Source: an uncultured Oligoflexia bacterium (GTDB taxonomy: Bacteria; Bdellovibrionota; Bacteriovoracia; Bacteriovoracales; Bacteriovoracaceae). Taken from it: DNA of 64,000 nt. Under the pieces are notes generated by a model. That model ran no database searches, was not told the origin of the DNA, and saw only the letters and a program-made list of their open reading frames with translations. This document shows, in pieces, positions 18,204-27,528 of this stretch; position 1 is the stretch's first letter, and each line of letters opens with the position of its first letter. The position numbers and the translations under genes were made by a program. The stretch covers positions 22,526 through 86,525 of the forward strand of contig CAKZJW010000086.1 in the NCBI GenBank assembly GCA_937120495.1. Direction: 5' to 3'.

Positions 18204-18527
18204 TTAGTTTTCAACACATTTTAAAACCGAAGAAGTTTCAGAACACTCATCAGCAGCAGTTAAAATAAAGTCCTCAGAATCAAAGTCTAAAGTTCTTACA
18301 TAACCATTCCACTCACTTAGCTCAACACTAAATGCATTAGTGATATCTGTTGTAACAACTGATAAAGCCTCAGTTCCATCAGAAGCAACTTCAGTAATAA
18401 ATGCATCACCGTGATAAATATTAATCTCAAGCTTTTGAATATCTCCAAATTGAGTTTCACAAGTATAGCTATTTGCGAAAGAGAATGCTGAGAATGACAT
18501 AAGCGCTAAAACAATTAGTTTTTTCAT
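18204..18527 (-). CDS. Small secreted protein, unknown function
   Basis: 107 residues from the ATG at 18527. The GGAG that lies 9 bases upstream would be inside the coding region if the longer TTG frame were used, so this start is preferred. Signal peptide MKKLIVLALMSFSAFSFA is followed by an acidic mature chain of about 90 residues with four Cys (CETQF, ECSE, KCVEN and one in ADEC), likely forming disulfides. The pattern of short beta strands is suggestive of a small beta domain. No family recognised. Confidence 0.7.
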   Translation of the reverse strand: MKKLIVLALMSFSAFSFANSYTCETQFGDIQKLEINIYHGDAFITEVASDGTEALSVVTTDITNAFSVELSEWNGYVRTLDFDSEDFILTAADECSETSSVLKCVEN

Positions 18528-18631
18528 AGTATTGATCTCCAAGATTTAATTATTTTAGTGGCTTATACCTCAAAATGGCACGGAATGTGTTTTTTATTGA
18601 ACAAAAGGGAAAAATACTGAAAAATATACAT

Positions 18632-19096
18632 ATGAATCAAGCAATTATCTGTTCATTTACTCTTTTGGCTATCTTACTAATTGGTAGTGACGCTAAATCT
18701 GCTGAGCTAAAACCCTTTGAGACAGATTATTGTACACTTTTTCCAGAGGGTCCTCCATCTAAGCCTGGAGCGTGGAAAGACTGCTGCCTAAAGCATGACT
18801 TAGTTTACTGGGCGGGTGGTATAAAATCTCAACAGAAACTAGCAGATATAGAGCTTAGAAAGTGTGTTGAACAAAAGAGCTCAAAGTTCTATGGAAGTAT
18901 GATGTATCACGGAGTAAGGTTTGGTCACTATTCTCCAATAAAGGCAAAGACCAGATGGGGGCATGGTTGGTCTGATAAAAGAAAATTCAAAGCTTTGAGT
19001 TCTAAAGAAAAACTCATTGTTAGAGATCTTCTTAATCAAAGTAATATTAATCCCTTATATATTGAAAATTATATATTCTTATATATAGATGATTAA
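18632..19096 (+). CDS. Secreted phospholipase A2-like protein
   Basis: 154 residues from the ATG at 18632, chosen because it yields a clean signal peptide; an in-frame ATG lies at 18575 and neither has a strong SD. The mature protein contains CCLKHDLVYW (Cys51, Cys52, His55, Asp56), the Cys-Cys-x-x-His-Asp core of phospholipase A2-type helices, preceded by PGAWKDCC and followed by a helix with a further Cys. In secreted phospholipase A2 the His-Asp pair hydrolyses the sn-2 ester of phospholipids. It may attack membrane lipids outside the cell. The calcium loop of classical enzymes is not obvious, so activity is inferred. Confidence 0.65.
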   Translation: MNQAIICSFTLLAILLIGSDAKSAELKPFETDYCTLFPEGPPSKPGAWKDCCLKHDLVYWAGGIKSQQKLADIELRKCVEQKSSKFYGSMMYHGVRFGHYSPIKAKTRWGHGWSDKRKFKALSSKEKLIVRDLLNQSNINPLYIENYIFLYIDD

Positions 19097-19135
19097 ATAG
19101 CTCAAGTTATTGTCTAAAGTTTCCGAAGAGCATTT

Positions 19136-19783
19136 ATGAAAAAATATCTAATAATGCTACTTACTCTAATTATTACTCAATCTGTATTTGCTGATAGCGA
19201 CTGCTTATTAAAATACAAATCAAAGTTTTTCAAAAAGAATGAAAAATATGACAAAGCAGTTCATCGTTATAATAGAAGATATAAAAAATATAAAGAGAAG
19301 AAAAAAAGAAGTATTGAAGCCGCCTTTCATTCAAATCCGCTCGTGGCTGCAGTTGGAGTTTCATCATACAAAAGTATTGACCCACCAGTGAAGCCCAAAA
19401 TTGAAGATTATAAGATGTTTGAAAAAAGTATTATTCGAGCCTATGAGGTTAATCTTTCTTCAGACTCAAGTGAAGAGTCTAAACTATTAACTAAGATCTA
19501 TGACAAGGCCTCTATAATTGCTCCGGGTGTAAGCCAAGCTGCAGTTCAAAAAGTAATACGAACTCAGATGGATAGTGGAGAGTACTGTGGTTGGTTTAGT
19601 AGTGTTAAAAAACCACAAGGTGTAATGGATATTGTTTTAAATAAAATTAAAAAAGATAGAAAGAACATTGTTCTTGCCAGTGAAGCAAATATTAATGACG
19701 TTTCTATTAATCAAAGACAATTATCATTTGGAGAAGGCGAGTCTAAAGCGAGAAAAGATACTAGCTCTGCAAACGAGCAATAG
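19136..19783 (+). CDS. Secreted Lys-rich protein, unknown function
   Basis: 215 residues with a signal peptide (about 1-19). The mature N-terminus is strongly basic (YNRRYKKYKEKKKRS) and is followed by a central helical region and two Cys (CLLKY, YCGWF). The 3' end overlaps the convergent nitronate monooxygenase-like gene by 23 bases. It starts 40 bases after the phospholipase A2-like gene on the same strand, with GAAGAG as a weak SD, so they may share a transcript. No family recognised. Confidence 0.65.
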   Translation: MKKYLIMLLTLIITQSVFADSDCLLKYKSKFFKKNEKYDKAVHRYNRRYKKYKEKKKRSIEAAFHSNPLVAAVGVSSYKSIDPPVKPKIEDYKMFEKSIIRAYEVNLSSDSSEESKLLTKIYDKASIIAPGVSQAAVQKVIRTQMDSGEYCGWFSSVKKPQGVMDIVLNKIKKDRKNIVLASEANINDVSINQRQLSFGEGESKARKDTSSANEQ

Positions 19784-20702
19784 ATTCTCGGTACTCATCA
19801 ACTAGTTTACTAATCATCTGATCGGTAGAGGGTATATCCTTAATTGATGAACACACTTGTCCAATTTCAAGCTCACCTTCGTCAATATCACCTTCGAGCA
19901 TTCCAAGTTTAGCGCGTCCCTTTCCAAGAAGTTCAGTAAGTTCTTCATCGCTTGCACAAGAATTTTCTAGACTTTGAACTTCATTAAAAAATTTATTTTT
20001 CAAAAGCCTAACGGGAACTAAATTTTTCATCATAAGCTTAGTTGAAGCACTTGTGGCTTTTAAAATTTCATTCTTGTAGTTATCGTGAGCGCTACTTTCT
20101 TTGGTCATCAAAAATCGAGTACCCATCTGAATACCTTCTGCACCAAGGGCAAAGCCCGCAACAATTGATTGACCAGAAGCAAATCCACCAGCAGCAATAA
20201 CGGGAATACTAACTGCAGATACGACTTGAGGAATTAGGGCCATAGTTGTAATTTCATCTCGACCATTATGCCCTCCGGCTTCAAAACCTTCAGCAACGAT
20301 TGCATCCACGCCAGCTTTTTCACACTTTATTGCAAGTTCTGGACTAGAAGTTACATGGATAACAGTGCAGCCTTTTTCTTTTAAAAATGAAGTGTATTTT
20401 TTTGGACTTCCGGCACTTGTTATAAATATTTTAATTCCAGCTTCAAGTGCAATTTTTATTTGCTCATCAACTTTTGAATAAAGAAGAGGGATATTAATAG
20501 CGAGAGGTTTTGAGGTTAAGCTTAGTGCTTTATCAAGATGGGTCTTTAAAAGATCTGGTTTCATTGAACCGGCTCCTATAACTCCAAGGCATCCTGCTTC
20601 AGATGCTGCTGCCGCAAGCTTTGCTCCAGAAACCCAAACCATTCCACCTTGAATAATAGGGTATTTTATATTGAGAAGTTTTGTGATTTTAGTTTGTTTC
20701 AT
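19761..20702 (-). CDS. Nitronate monooxygenase / FabK-like FMN enzyme
   Basis: 313 residues, a TIM-barrel flavoprotein. Seen in order: YPIIQGGMVWVSG at the N-terminus, VIGAGSM, the AEGFEAGGHNG loop, PVIAAGGFASG and GAEGIQMGTRFLMTKES, which bind FMN phosphate. The family splits into nitronate monooxygenases and FabK enoyl-ACP reductases; the motifs are shared and do not decide between them. The ATG overlaps the TGA of the MnmD-like gene upstream (ATGA), so they form a two-gene operon although no metabolic link is evident. Confidence 0.85.
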   Translation of the reverse strand: MKQTKITKLLNIKYPIIQGGMVWVSGAKLAAAASEAGCLGVIGAGSMKPDLLKTHLDKALSLTSKPLAINIPLLYSKVDEQIKIALEAGIKIFITSAGSPKKYTSFLKEKGCTVIHVTSSPELAIKCEKAGVDAIVAEGFEAGGHNGRDEITTMALIPQVVSAVSIPVIAAGGFASGQSIVAGFALGAEGIQMGTRFLMTKESSAHDNYKNEILKATSASTKLMMKNLVPVRLLKNKFFNEVQSLENSCASDEELTELLGKGRAKLGMLEGDIDEGELEIGQVCSSIKDIPSTDQMISKLVDEYRESIARLQS

Positions 20703-21466
20703 TTTTCATCCATTACGTATTGTTTGTAATTTTCATCAGTGATCATTCCTACGGGAGATTTTTGTAGGTGAGATAAAATATCTTCATCGGATTCACCATG
20801 AGTCTTTGCAAGAGTTGAAGATCTTTTCTTTCCAAATTGATCTCCACTGTAAAGAGACCAACCAGCTGCCACCATGGATTTTCTTATGGAAGAAGAAGCA
20901 CTATATGTGCTCATGATGCAATCTTTATTTGAGTAAGAAAAGAGTTCATCAAACCATTCTTTAGTCCAAAGAATTGAATTTCTTTTAGGGCTAAAAGCAT
21001 CTTGGTAGATACAATTAAATTTAAAGTTTTTGCTTTTTTGAAAAGTGGAGAGTGTTTCTCTGGCATCACCAATAATAATATAGAGCTCAAATTCTTTTGT
21101 TATTAGCTTGTAATAGTTATCAATGAATTCAAATTTTCCTAATGATTTGTTTTTTTGGACCCAGTACTCAACAAGGTCTTTATCTATTTCGACAGAGATA
21201 AAGGTAAAGAAGGCTTTATTTTTTTGCAATGTTCTTAAAGTTAACTCAAACCCCATGCCTGTTCCAAAACCAACTTCCAAAATTTTAATAGCTGATAGTT
21301 TTGATTTTTCTTCAACTTGGCAGCCCTTAATATAATAAGTAAGTGTTTCAGTTTCAGCTCCCGCTTGTGAATGACAAGTTTCATTATAAAGTTTAGAAAA
21401 AGCGGTTAGTGATCCATCAGAAGTTTTGATAAAATCATAGTTTTTTAAATTCATATGGATTATCAT
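20699..21466 (-). CDS. MnmD-like tRNA-modifying methyltransferase (Methyltransf_30)
   Basis: 255 residues. SAM motif I is ILEVGFGTGMGFEL; IYQDAFSPKRNSILWTKEWF and STYSASSSIRKSM are the hallmark of the MnmD domain, which methylates the amino group of 5-aminomethyl-2-thiouridine in the tRNA wobble position. The FAD oxidase domain of fused MnmC is absent, so this is the stand-alone type. The start is uncertain: ATG 21466 or ATG 21454; neither has a clear SD, and the divergent gene starts only 10 bases away. Confidence 0.87.
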   Translation of the reverse strand: MIIHMNLKNYDFIKTSDGSLTAFSKLYNETCHSQAGAETETLTYYIKGCQVEEKSKLSAIKILEVGFGTGMGFELTLRTLQKNKAFFTFISVEIDKDLVEYWVQKNKSLGKFEFIDNYYKLITKEFELYIIIGDARETLSTFQKSKNFKFNCIYQDAFSPKRNSILWTKEWFDELFSYSNKDCIMSTYSASSSIRKSMVAAGWSLYSGDQFGKKRSSTLAKTHGESDEDILSHLQKSPVGMITDENYKQYVMDEK

Positions 21467-21476
21467 AACAAGACTT

Positions 21477-22229
21477 ATGCAAAAATATTATCATTATTAC
21501 GACAAAGCTTATGAAAAATTTACTCCAGATTGGTTTGGCGAAGAGAACTTGGCCGTAGTTAATGATTTTTTAACTCATAACAGCGAAAGTATAATTAAGT
21601 TTATTGAAAAGTATGAAGATCACTTTGAGTGGCCATCTTCAATATTTAAAAACAAAAAGGTTCTTGTAACTGGCTGTGGTCTAGGTGGTGTTTGCCATTA
21701 TCTTGCACAAAGAGGAGCCCGTGTTACGGGCATAGACGTTTCTAAGCTTGCAATTATGGGGGCGCAAGAGATTCTTCAAAACAAAGACTTTTATATAGAT
21801 TTTAAAAACATGGATTGCGCTGAAGATATTGATCTTGGAGAAAGCTTTGACTTTATTGTTGATGATCATCTTTTTCATTGTTTAGCTGATCAGAAAGATA
21901 GAATCACATATCTAAAAAATTTAAAAAATCACTTAAGTGATGATGGACTTGTGTTGATAGAAACCATGGCTTTTCACTCGGAAATTCAAGTTCCAGTTAA
22001 TTACAGATTTGATGATAATAATATCTTATTTAAAGATCTTGGTGATGAAGAAATTATGATACGAAAAGTTGCGAGTTCTATTGATATAGAAAACGAAGTT
22101 AAAAACTCAGGTTTTAGTATTAATTACTTATTCTTTCACTCAGAGCTTGCTATGAATACCTTTCCAGAATATGAAGATTACCCATTTAATTTCCTTCCAA
22201 AAACATTGAGACTTACTTTTAAAAAGTAG
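21477..22229 (+). CDS. Class I SAM-dependent methyltransferase
   Basis: 250 residues. Motif I VLVTGCGLGGVCHYL and the acidic end of strand 2 (VTGIDVS) are clear, as is FIVDDHLFHCL as motif IV. Substrate is not predictable from these motifs. There is no Shine-Dalgarno before ATG 21477, and the divergent MnmD-like gene begins 10 bases upstream, so one or both may be read from leaderless transcripts. About 110 bases separate it from fadD downstream. Confidence 0.8.
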   Translation: MQKYYHYYDKAYEKFTPDWFGEENLAVVNDFLTHNSESIIKFIEKYEDHFEWPSSIFKNKKVLVTGCGLGGVCHYLAQRGARVTGIDVSKLAIMGAQEILQNKDFYIDFKNMDCAEDIDLGESFDFIVDDHLFHCLADQKDRITYLKNLKNHLSDDGLVLIETMAFHSEIQVPVNYRFDDNNILFKDLGDEEIMIRKVASSIDIENEVKNSGFSINYLFFHSELAMNTFPEYEDYPFNFLPKTLRLTFKK

Positions 22230-22343
22230 TTTCAAAATCCCACGCATGACACATTGCAGATAGGAAAAAACGATTTATGTTTCAAAGTTCTAAATTCCAG
22301 ATTATTATATCTATTGTTTAACTTTTTTAATTAAGGATTATTT

Positions 22344-24011
22344 ATGAACCGCGAATGGTATTCGAGTTATCAAGAGGGTGTTCCCCACGAAATTAATATG
22401 GACGAGTACAATAGTATTCCACATATTCTAGAGGAATCTTTTAAGAATTTTAAAGACAGACCTTCATTTCATTGTATGGGAAAATCTTTTACTTTTGGTG
22501 AAATGGATTATCTATCAAAAAAGTTTGGTTCGTTTCTACAAAATGAGCTTGGATTAACTAAGGGGTCAAGAGTTGCATTGATGATGCCAAATATTCTTCA
22601 GTATCCAGTAGCTTTGTTTGGAATTTTAAGAGCAGGTATGATCGCTGTTAATGTTAACCCTCTTTATACTGATAGAGAGTTAGAGCATCAGCTTAAAGAT
22701 TCTGGGGCTGATGCAATTATTATTTTTGAAAACTCAGCTCAAATACTTCAAAAAGTAATTAGTAAAACTCAAGTTAAACACGTTATTACGACAAGTATCG
22801 GAGATATGCTTCCATTCCCAAAATCACTTCTAGTAAATTTTGTAATTAAGCATGTAAAAAAGATGGTTCCTACTTGGTCACTTCCAGGAAGTATTAAGTT
22901 TAATGATGCTCTTGCAAAAGGTGATGATTCAACTTTTAAAAAAGCAGATCTGACTAAAGAGGATACAGCGTTTTTACAATATACTGGTGGTACAACAGGA
23001 GTTTCAAAGGGGGCGGAGCTTACGCACGGAAATATTGTTGCAAATATGCTTCAAGCTCGTGCTTGGATTCAAAAAGACCTTGTTGATGGTCAAGAAATAA
23101 TCGTTACCCCTCTTCCTCTTTATCATATCTTCTCACTCACTGCGAACTGTATAATCTTTAGCTCAATTGGAGCTCTTAATGTTCTTGTTACTAATCCAAG
23201 AGATATACCTGGTTTTGTAAAAGAACTTAGTAAGTGGAAATTCTCTGCTATCACAGGTGTTAACACTTTGTTTAATGCACTTTTAAATAATGAAGAGTTC
23301 AAAAAGTTAGACTTCTCATCACTAAAGGTTACTCTTGGTGGTGGAATGGCCGTTCAAAGAGCTGTAGCAGAAAACTGGAAAGAAGTAACGGGGAAACCTC
23401 TGATTGAGGCTTACGGGCTTACTGAGACTTCACCGGCGGCATCTATAAACCCAATTAATATCCCTGAATATAATGGAAAAATTGGTATTCCAATTCCTTC
23501 AACAGACATCAAAGTTATTGATGATGATGAAAATGAAGTTGCTGTTGGTGAACGCGGTGAAATCGCGATTAAAGGGCCTCAGGTTATGAAAGGTTATTGG
23601 AACCGACCAGATGAAACTGCCAAGGTAATGACAAAAGATGGTTATTTTAAAACTGGAGATATAGCGACTAAAGATGAGAAAGGATATTTTCAAATTGTTG
23701 ACCGTAAAAAAGACATGATTCTTGTGTCTGGATTCAATGTTTATCCAAATGAAATTGAAGATGTTGTTGTATCTCATGAGAAAGTTTTAGAGGTTGCTGC
23801 AATTGGTGTTCCTCATGAAAAATCTGGTGAAATCGTAAAAATATTTGTTGTTAAAAAAGATCCTTCATTAGATAAAGATGAACTTATTAAATTTTGTAAG
23901 GAAGAACTTACAGGTTATAAAGTTCCAAAGCTTGTTGAGTTTAGAGATGAACTTCCAAAAAGTAATGTTGGAAAAATTCTTCGAAAAGATCTTAGGGAGC
24001 CAGCTAAGTAA
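22344..24011 (+). CDS. fadD: Long-chain acyl-CoA synthetase
   Basis: 555 residues, the usual length. The AMP-binding P-loop [18 protein letters not shown], the A5 motif [19 protein letters not shown], the hinge [16 protein letters not shown] and [18 protein letters not shown] are all present and intact. The enzyme activates fatty acids to acyl-CoA at the cytoplasmic membrane for degradation or lipid synthesis, which fits use of host or scavenged lipids. AAGGA precedes the start. The GltS-like transporter gene follows after 4 bases, suggesting co-transcription. Confidence 0.94.
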   Translation: MNREWYSSYQEGVPHEINMDEYNSIPHILEESFKNFKDRPSFHCMGKSFTFGEMDYLSKKFGSFLQNELGLTKGSRVALMMPNILQYPVALFGILRAGMIAVNVNPLYTDRELEHQLKDSGADAIIIFENSAQILQKVISKTQVKHVITTSIGDMLPFPKSLLVNFVIKHVKKMVPTWSLPGSIKFNDALAKGDDSTFKKADLTKEDTAFLQYTGGTTGVSKGAELTHGNIVANMLQARAWIQKDLVDGQEIIVTPLPLYHIFSLTANCIIFSSIGALNVLVTNPRDIPGFVKELSKWKFSAITGVNTLFNALLNNEEFKKLDFSSLKVTLGGGMAVQRAVAENWKEVTGKPLIEAYGLTETSPAASINPINIPEYNGKIGIPIPSTDIKVIDDDENEVAVGERGEIAIKGPQVMKGYWNRPDETAKVMTKDGYFKTGDIATKDEKGYFQIVDRKKDMILVSGFNVYPNEIEDVVVSHEKVLEVAAIGVPHEKSGEIVKIFVVKKDPSLDKDELIKFCKEELTGYKVPKLVEFRDELPKSNVGKILRKDLREPAK

Positions 24012-24015
24012 ATAA

Positions 24016-25230
24016 ATGCTTATTGATTTTTTTATATATGGTGGGGCATTTCTTTTGGCATTTTTGCTTAAAAGAAGTGCCTCTCGTTTTTTATGGCTAA
24101 TACCATCTTCACTTATTGCTGGGTTGATTTCATTTTTAGGATCATCGGAAGTCTTTAAGCTTTATAGTCTCTCTGATAATTACAGCCTTTATATTGAAAT
24201 ACTTCTTTCTTTGACCTTTGCCTGTTTTCCATTATCAATAACAAGAATTAATAGAAATTTCTTTTCTAAAGTTAAAAGACTTTGGCAGTATTCAGCTCTT
24301 CAGTATTTAACTCAATGGGGATTGTCACTAGCTCTTTGTATTTTTGTTTTAAAACATATTTTTGATTTTCTAGATGATAGCTTTGGTGTTGTGTTACCTG
24401 TAGGTTTCGCTGGAGGACACGGAAGTGCTGCAGTTGTTGGGGATCTTCTATTTCGACTTGGTCATGATGAGGCTTTGACGCTTACAATGACCATGGCTAC
24501 AGCGGGGGCAATATTCGCAATCACCGGCGGTATCTTTTGGATCCACTGGGGAAGAAAGAAAGGATACTTAGAAAAAACAAGTGATAAAGATAAGAAAGAG
24601 ACTTTTGATTTTAAACTTGATGTTAAAACAACCTTCCTTCTATTTATCATTGTTACTTGCTCGTATTTTTTAAAGCCATTTTTTATAAACATATTTAAAT
24701 TTGAAATACCATTTTTTGCAATAGCTACAGTTCTTTCAGGATTAGTTAGAGTGATAAAGCCAAATATCTCAATCTCTAAAACGACTCTCGAAAGAGTAAC
24801 TAATCTATCAACGGACATTTTGGTTTGCGTTGGAATTGCTTCGATAAAATTGAAAATACTTGAGATGTACATTGCTCCTTTAGCAATTATGATGATTGTA
24901 GGTTTATGTGTTTGTATTTTATATTTTAAAAAAATAGGAATGAGAGTCTTCGATGAAGATTCATACTCAAAAGCTGTCTTTACTTGGGGATGGTCTGTCG
25001 GTGGCTTGGTTTTTGGTTTGGCACTAGTAAAAATGATTAAACGCGAGAAAAATATGGAGATGCTTGAGCAATTTGCATTTACATACCTAATGCTCGCTCC
25101 GATTGAGATAACCCTTCTTTTAACAATGCCATATCTGGTTCATAATGGTTATGCCCTTTATATGGCCATCCCACTGATTTTATTGTCACTTCTTCTTATA
25201 AAGTTACTGGCTAAAGCAACCGATAAGTAG
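24016..25230 (+). CDS. GltS-like sodium/glutamate symporter
   Basis: 404 residues, about 11 membrane helices. GFAGGHGSAAVVGDLL matches the GltS signature (GGHGTA) in a hairpin region, followed by a second inverted half (TWGWSVGGLVFG). GltS imports L-glutamate or related anions with Na+. It follows fadD by 4 bases. It is somewhat divergent from classical GltS, so another carboxylate is possible as substrate. Confidence 0.8.
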   Translation: MLIDFFIYGGAFLLAFLLKRSASRFLWLIPSSLIAGLISFLGSSEVFKLYSLSDNYSLYIEILLSLTFACFPLSITRINRNFFSKVKRLWQYSALQYLTQWGLSLALCIFVLKHIFDFLDDSFGVVLPVGFAGGHGSAAVVGDLLFRLGHDEALTLTMTMATAGAIFAITGGIFWIHWGRKKGYLEKTSDKDKKETFDFKLDVKTTFLLFIIVTCSYFLKPFFINIFKFEIPFFAIATVLSGLVRVIKPNISISKTTLERVTNLSTDILVCVGIASIKLKILEMYIAPLAIMMIVGLCVCILYFKKIGMRVFDEDSYSKAVFTWGWSVGGLVFGLALVKMIKREKNMEMLEQFAFTYLMLAPIEITLLLTMPYLVHNGYALYMAIPLILLSLLLIKLLAKATDK

Positions 25231-25295
25231 TTGAAATAACTTATATCTGGCTAATAGCTATTTTTACTAGTCCTAAAGGGTTTAAAATATACTTT

Positions 25296-27407
25296 ATGAA
25301 AAACTTAATACTAATTTTCCTATTATCGTTTAGCGCTATGGCCAAGGATGAAGATAAAGCTCCAAGTGCCAATACAAAAGAGAATGATCTTCTTGTTGCA
25401 ACGATTAAGGAGAAGGATGTAGAGCAGCAAATTTTAGCTTCTGAGCAGTTTAAAGAGTGTAAAGAGGGAATTGCTCAAGAGAGTGATGTTAAAAAAAGAG
25501 AGGCATCCCTTGAAACATGTTTAAAAGACAAGTTTAAGTCTCTATCTGATGAAGAATTAGAAGAATTATCTGGCAAGCTTGAACTTGGAGCCTACGATCC
25601 TAATGCTAACAAAAGTACAAAGAGTATTAAAAGCTACCTTACTGACAGAGTAACTAAAGCTCTTAGAGGTGATACGAAAAAAGACGCTAAAGAAATTACA
25701 CTTAAAGATATGAAGTATGTTGATCATTCTTTGTATTCAAAAATCTATAGATCTCAAATCGGTAAAAATATTCTTTTAGAGACAGCAAACTATTGTCTTG
25801 AAAATCTTGGTTTGAAAGATGAAGCAACTGCACTAGTAAATTACTGTGCCATTCCTGGAGTAGGGGATCAAGAAACAGGTCTTGGGAAAAACTGCAAGAT
25901 TAAGGGAGAAGTTAGGGTTAAAGATATTACTGAGAGTGTATTGAGGTCTTCTCACTTGAAAGTTGGAAGGATGAATGGAAATAAATTTAAAAAATTTGGA
26001 ACAGATAATAATTGGGATAAACAAAGTTTAATTTCCGTTATGAAAAAGTCAGATAATTCATCTAGTTTTTGGAAAGATGATGCGTTTGAATATAGAGTTT
26101 GCGATCCAATGAAAAAAGCAGATGGAAGCTTTGATTCTAATTGTAAAACTGACACAACTCGAACTTCTTCCGCAATTAGTGAGATGAAGCGGTTAGAGTT
26201 TGATCTTGGTGTTAACTATATGAAAGGTAAAATAGCATTTTGTACTCAAGTAGCAATAAAAAATATGTGTGAAGTGTATAAGTGTAGAAATGTTTATGAC
26301 TCTTCAAAGCTCGACGAGCATTCAAAGAAAAAATGTAAAGAGCTAGGATTTTCTCAAATTGAAATTGGTAGGAAAGTCGAAGGAAAAAAAGAAATTGGTC
26401 TAAAAGCGTGTGGAGTACTTGATAGGTTAAAAGAGTATAGACGCGTAATTGCAGCTCTTGATAAAATTGATAGTGTGAATGATAAAAGTAAAGGGACTGG
26501 TAAAGGCTTTAGAGTTAAAGATGTATTTGCTGGTAAATATACAGGTGGCAAAGGTGAAAAGTCGATAGAGGAAATTACTACAATTGCCTCTTCTGAACTG
26601 TCAGGTTTATCGATTAATGATGAATCAGAAATAGAAAAATTAAAGGGTGAGTGTTTTAGTAATGGAGAGTTTAATAAGGATGCGAATAAAGAATGTGAAA
26701 AACTAATTGCAAACGAGTTAGATTATAAAAAAGCTCAAGATATATCAGCGGAAATGGAAGCTGAAAAAGCGGCTTATTTGGCTCGCGTAGATAAACTCGC
26801 ATCAGAAGGTGAGGGTGGTAAAGAAGGGCTTAAAAAGTATTTAGAGAAGCAAGGTTTAGGGCATCTTGCAGATGAGGAGTCACTATCTGCAGATAAACTT
26901 GCTACGATAATTAAAGATGATTACAAGGCACAAAGAGCAGCATTAAAAAAATCTATGGAAGAGAAATTTGCTCGAACAAAAGATCTAAAGGATGCTGAAG
27001 GGAATGTTAAAGAGGCTCAAGAAGATAACTTTCAAAAAGAAATTGGAAATATAGCAAAAGAAAATATAGTTAATATGGAAAAAGAAAAAGAAAGAATCCA
27101 AACACTAATCCAGTATAGTAATGTACTCTCCTCTTACCTTGGAGCTCAGATAAGCGGAGGGGATGAAGAGGATAATACAGAAACAACTCTTGCCTACCAA
27201 AGACAAATCGAGCTTGAGCATGCTAAAAACGACAAGAGTGAAGCTAATCAGCAATTCGCTACGGATGAAGAATATTTTAATGGCGAAGAAGTATCTCAAT
27301 CTACAGAGAATGCAAACCTTCAGGTTGACCTCGCATTTATTGATTCTCTTTTAGGTAATACGGAAAAATCAGAAAATATTTTAAAGTTAAAAGAAGAAAA
27401 TAAGTAA
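25296..27407 (+). CDS. Large secreted protein, Cys-containing N-terminal half and coiled-coil C-terminal half
   Basis: 703 residues with a signal peptide (about 1-16, ending SAMA). Residues 20-420 hold about 18 Cys in scattered pairs (for example CAIPGVGD, CRNVYD), consistent with disulfides in an exported domain. Residues 470-680 are strongly charged (Lys/Glu) and helical with heptad character, ending in LKEENK. No known domain recognised. A single-gene spacing upstream (66 bases) and 121 bases before the metzincin gene; all three downstream genes to 29055 also encode exported proteins, so a secreted-factor cluster is plausible. Confidence 0.7.
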   Translation: MKNLILIFLLSFSAMAKDEDKAPSANTKENDLLVATIKEKDVEQQILASEQFKECKEGIAQESDVKKREASLETCLKDKFKSLSDEELEELSGKLELGAYDPNANKSTKSIKSYLTDRVTKALRGDTKKDAKEITLKDMKYVDHSLYSKIYRSQIGKNILLETANYCLENLGLKDEATALVNYCAIPGVGDQETGLGKNCKIKGEVRVKDITESVLRSSHLKVGRMNGNKFKKFGTDNNWDKQSLISVMKKSDNSSSFWKDDAFEYRVCDPMKKADGSFDSNCKTDTTRTSSAISEMKRLEFDLGVNYMKGKIAFCTQVAIKNMCEVYKCRNVYDSSKLDEHSKKKCKELGFSQIEIGRKVEGKKEIGLKACGVLDRLKEYRRVIAALDKIDSVNDKSKGTGKGFRVKDVFAGKYTGGKGEKSIEEITTIASSELSGLSINDESEIEKLKGECFSNGEFNKDANKECEKLIANELDYKKAQDISAEMEAEKAAYLARVDKLASEGEGGKEGLKKYLEKQGLGHLADEESLSADKLATIIKDDYKAQRAALKKSMEEKFARTKDLKDAEGNVKEAQEDNFQKEIGNIAKENIVNMEKEKERIQTLIQYSNVLSSYLGAQISGGDEEDNTETTLAYQRQIELEHAKNDKSEANQQFATDEEYFNGEEVSQSTENANLQVDLAFIDSLLGNTEKSENILKLKEENK

Positions 27408-27528
27408 TTCCCCCATATTCATTTGTTTGGCATCACGTTTGCTTTATAAGTAGCTAAATACTACTTACTGGCAAATTTGTGCATGTTTTATGTTTAAACT
27501 TTGTACAGATGTCATTTATAGGGGATAT

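Noticed and set aside
24462..24872. Minus-strand frame of 136 codons inside the GltS-like gene
   Set aside because: Fully inside a well-supported transporter gene on the other strand.
27409..27440. Third copy of the C-tract element upstream of the metzincin gene
   Set aside because: A C5 tract is present but the flanking ACA and the A/T stem do not align with the two copies near 47-48 kb.
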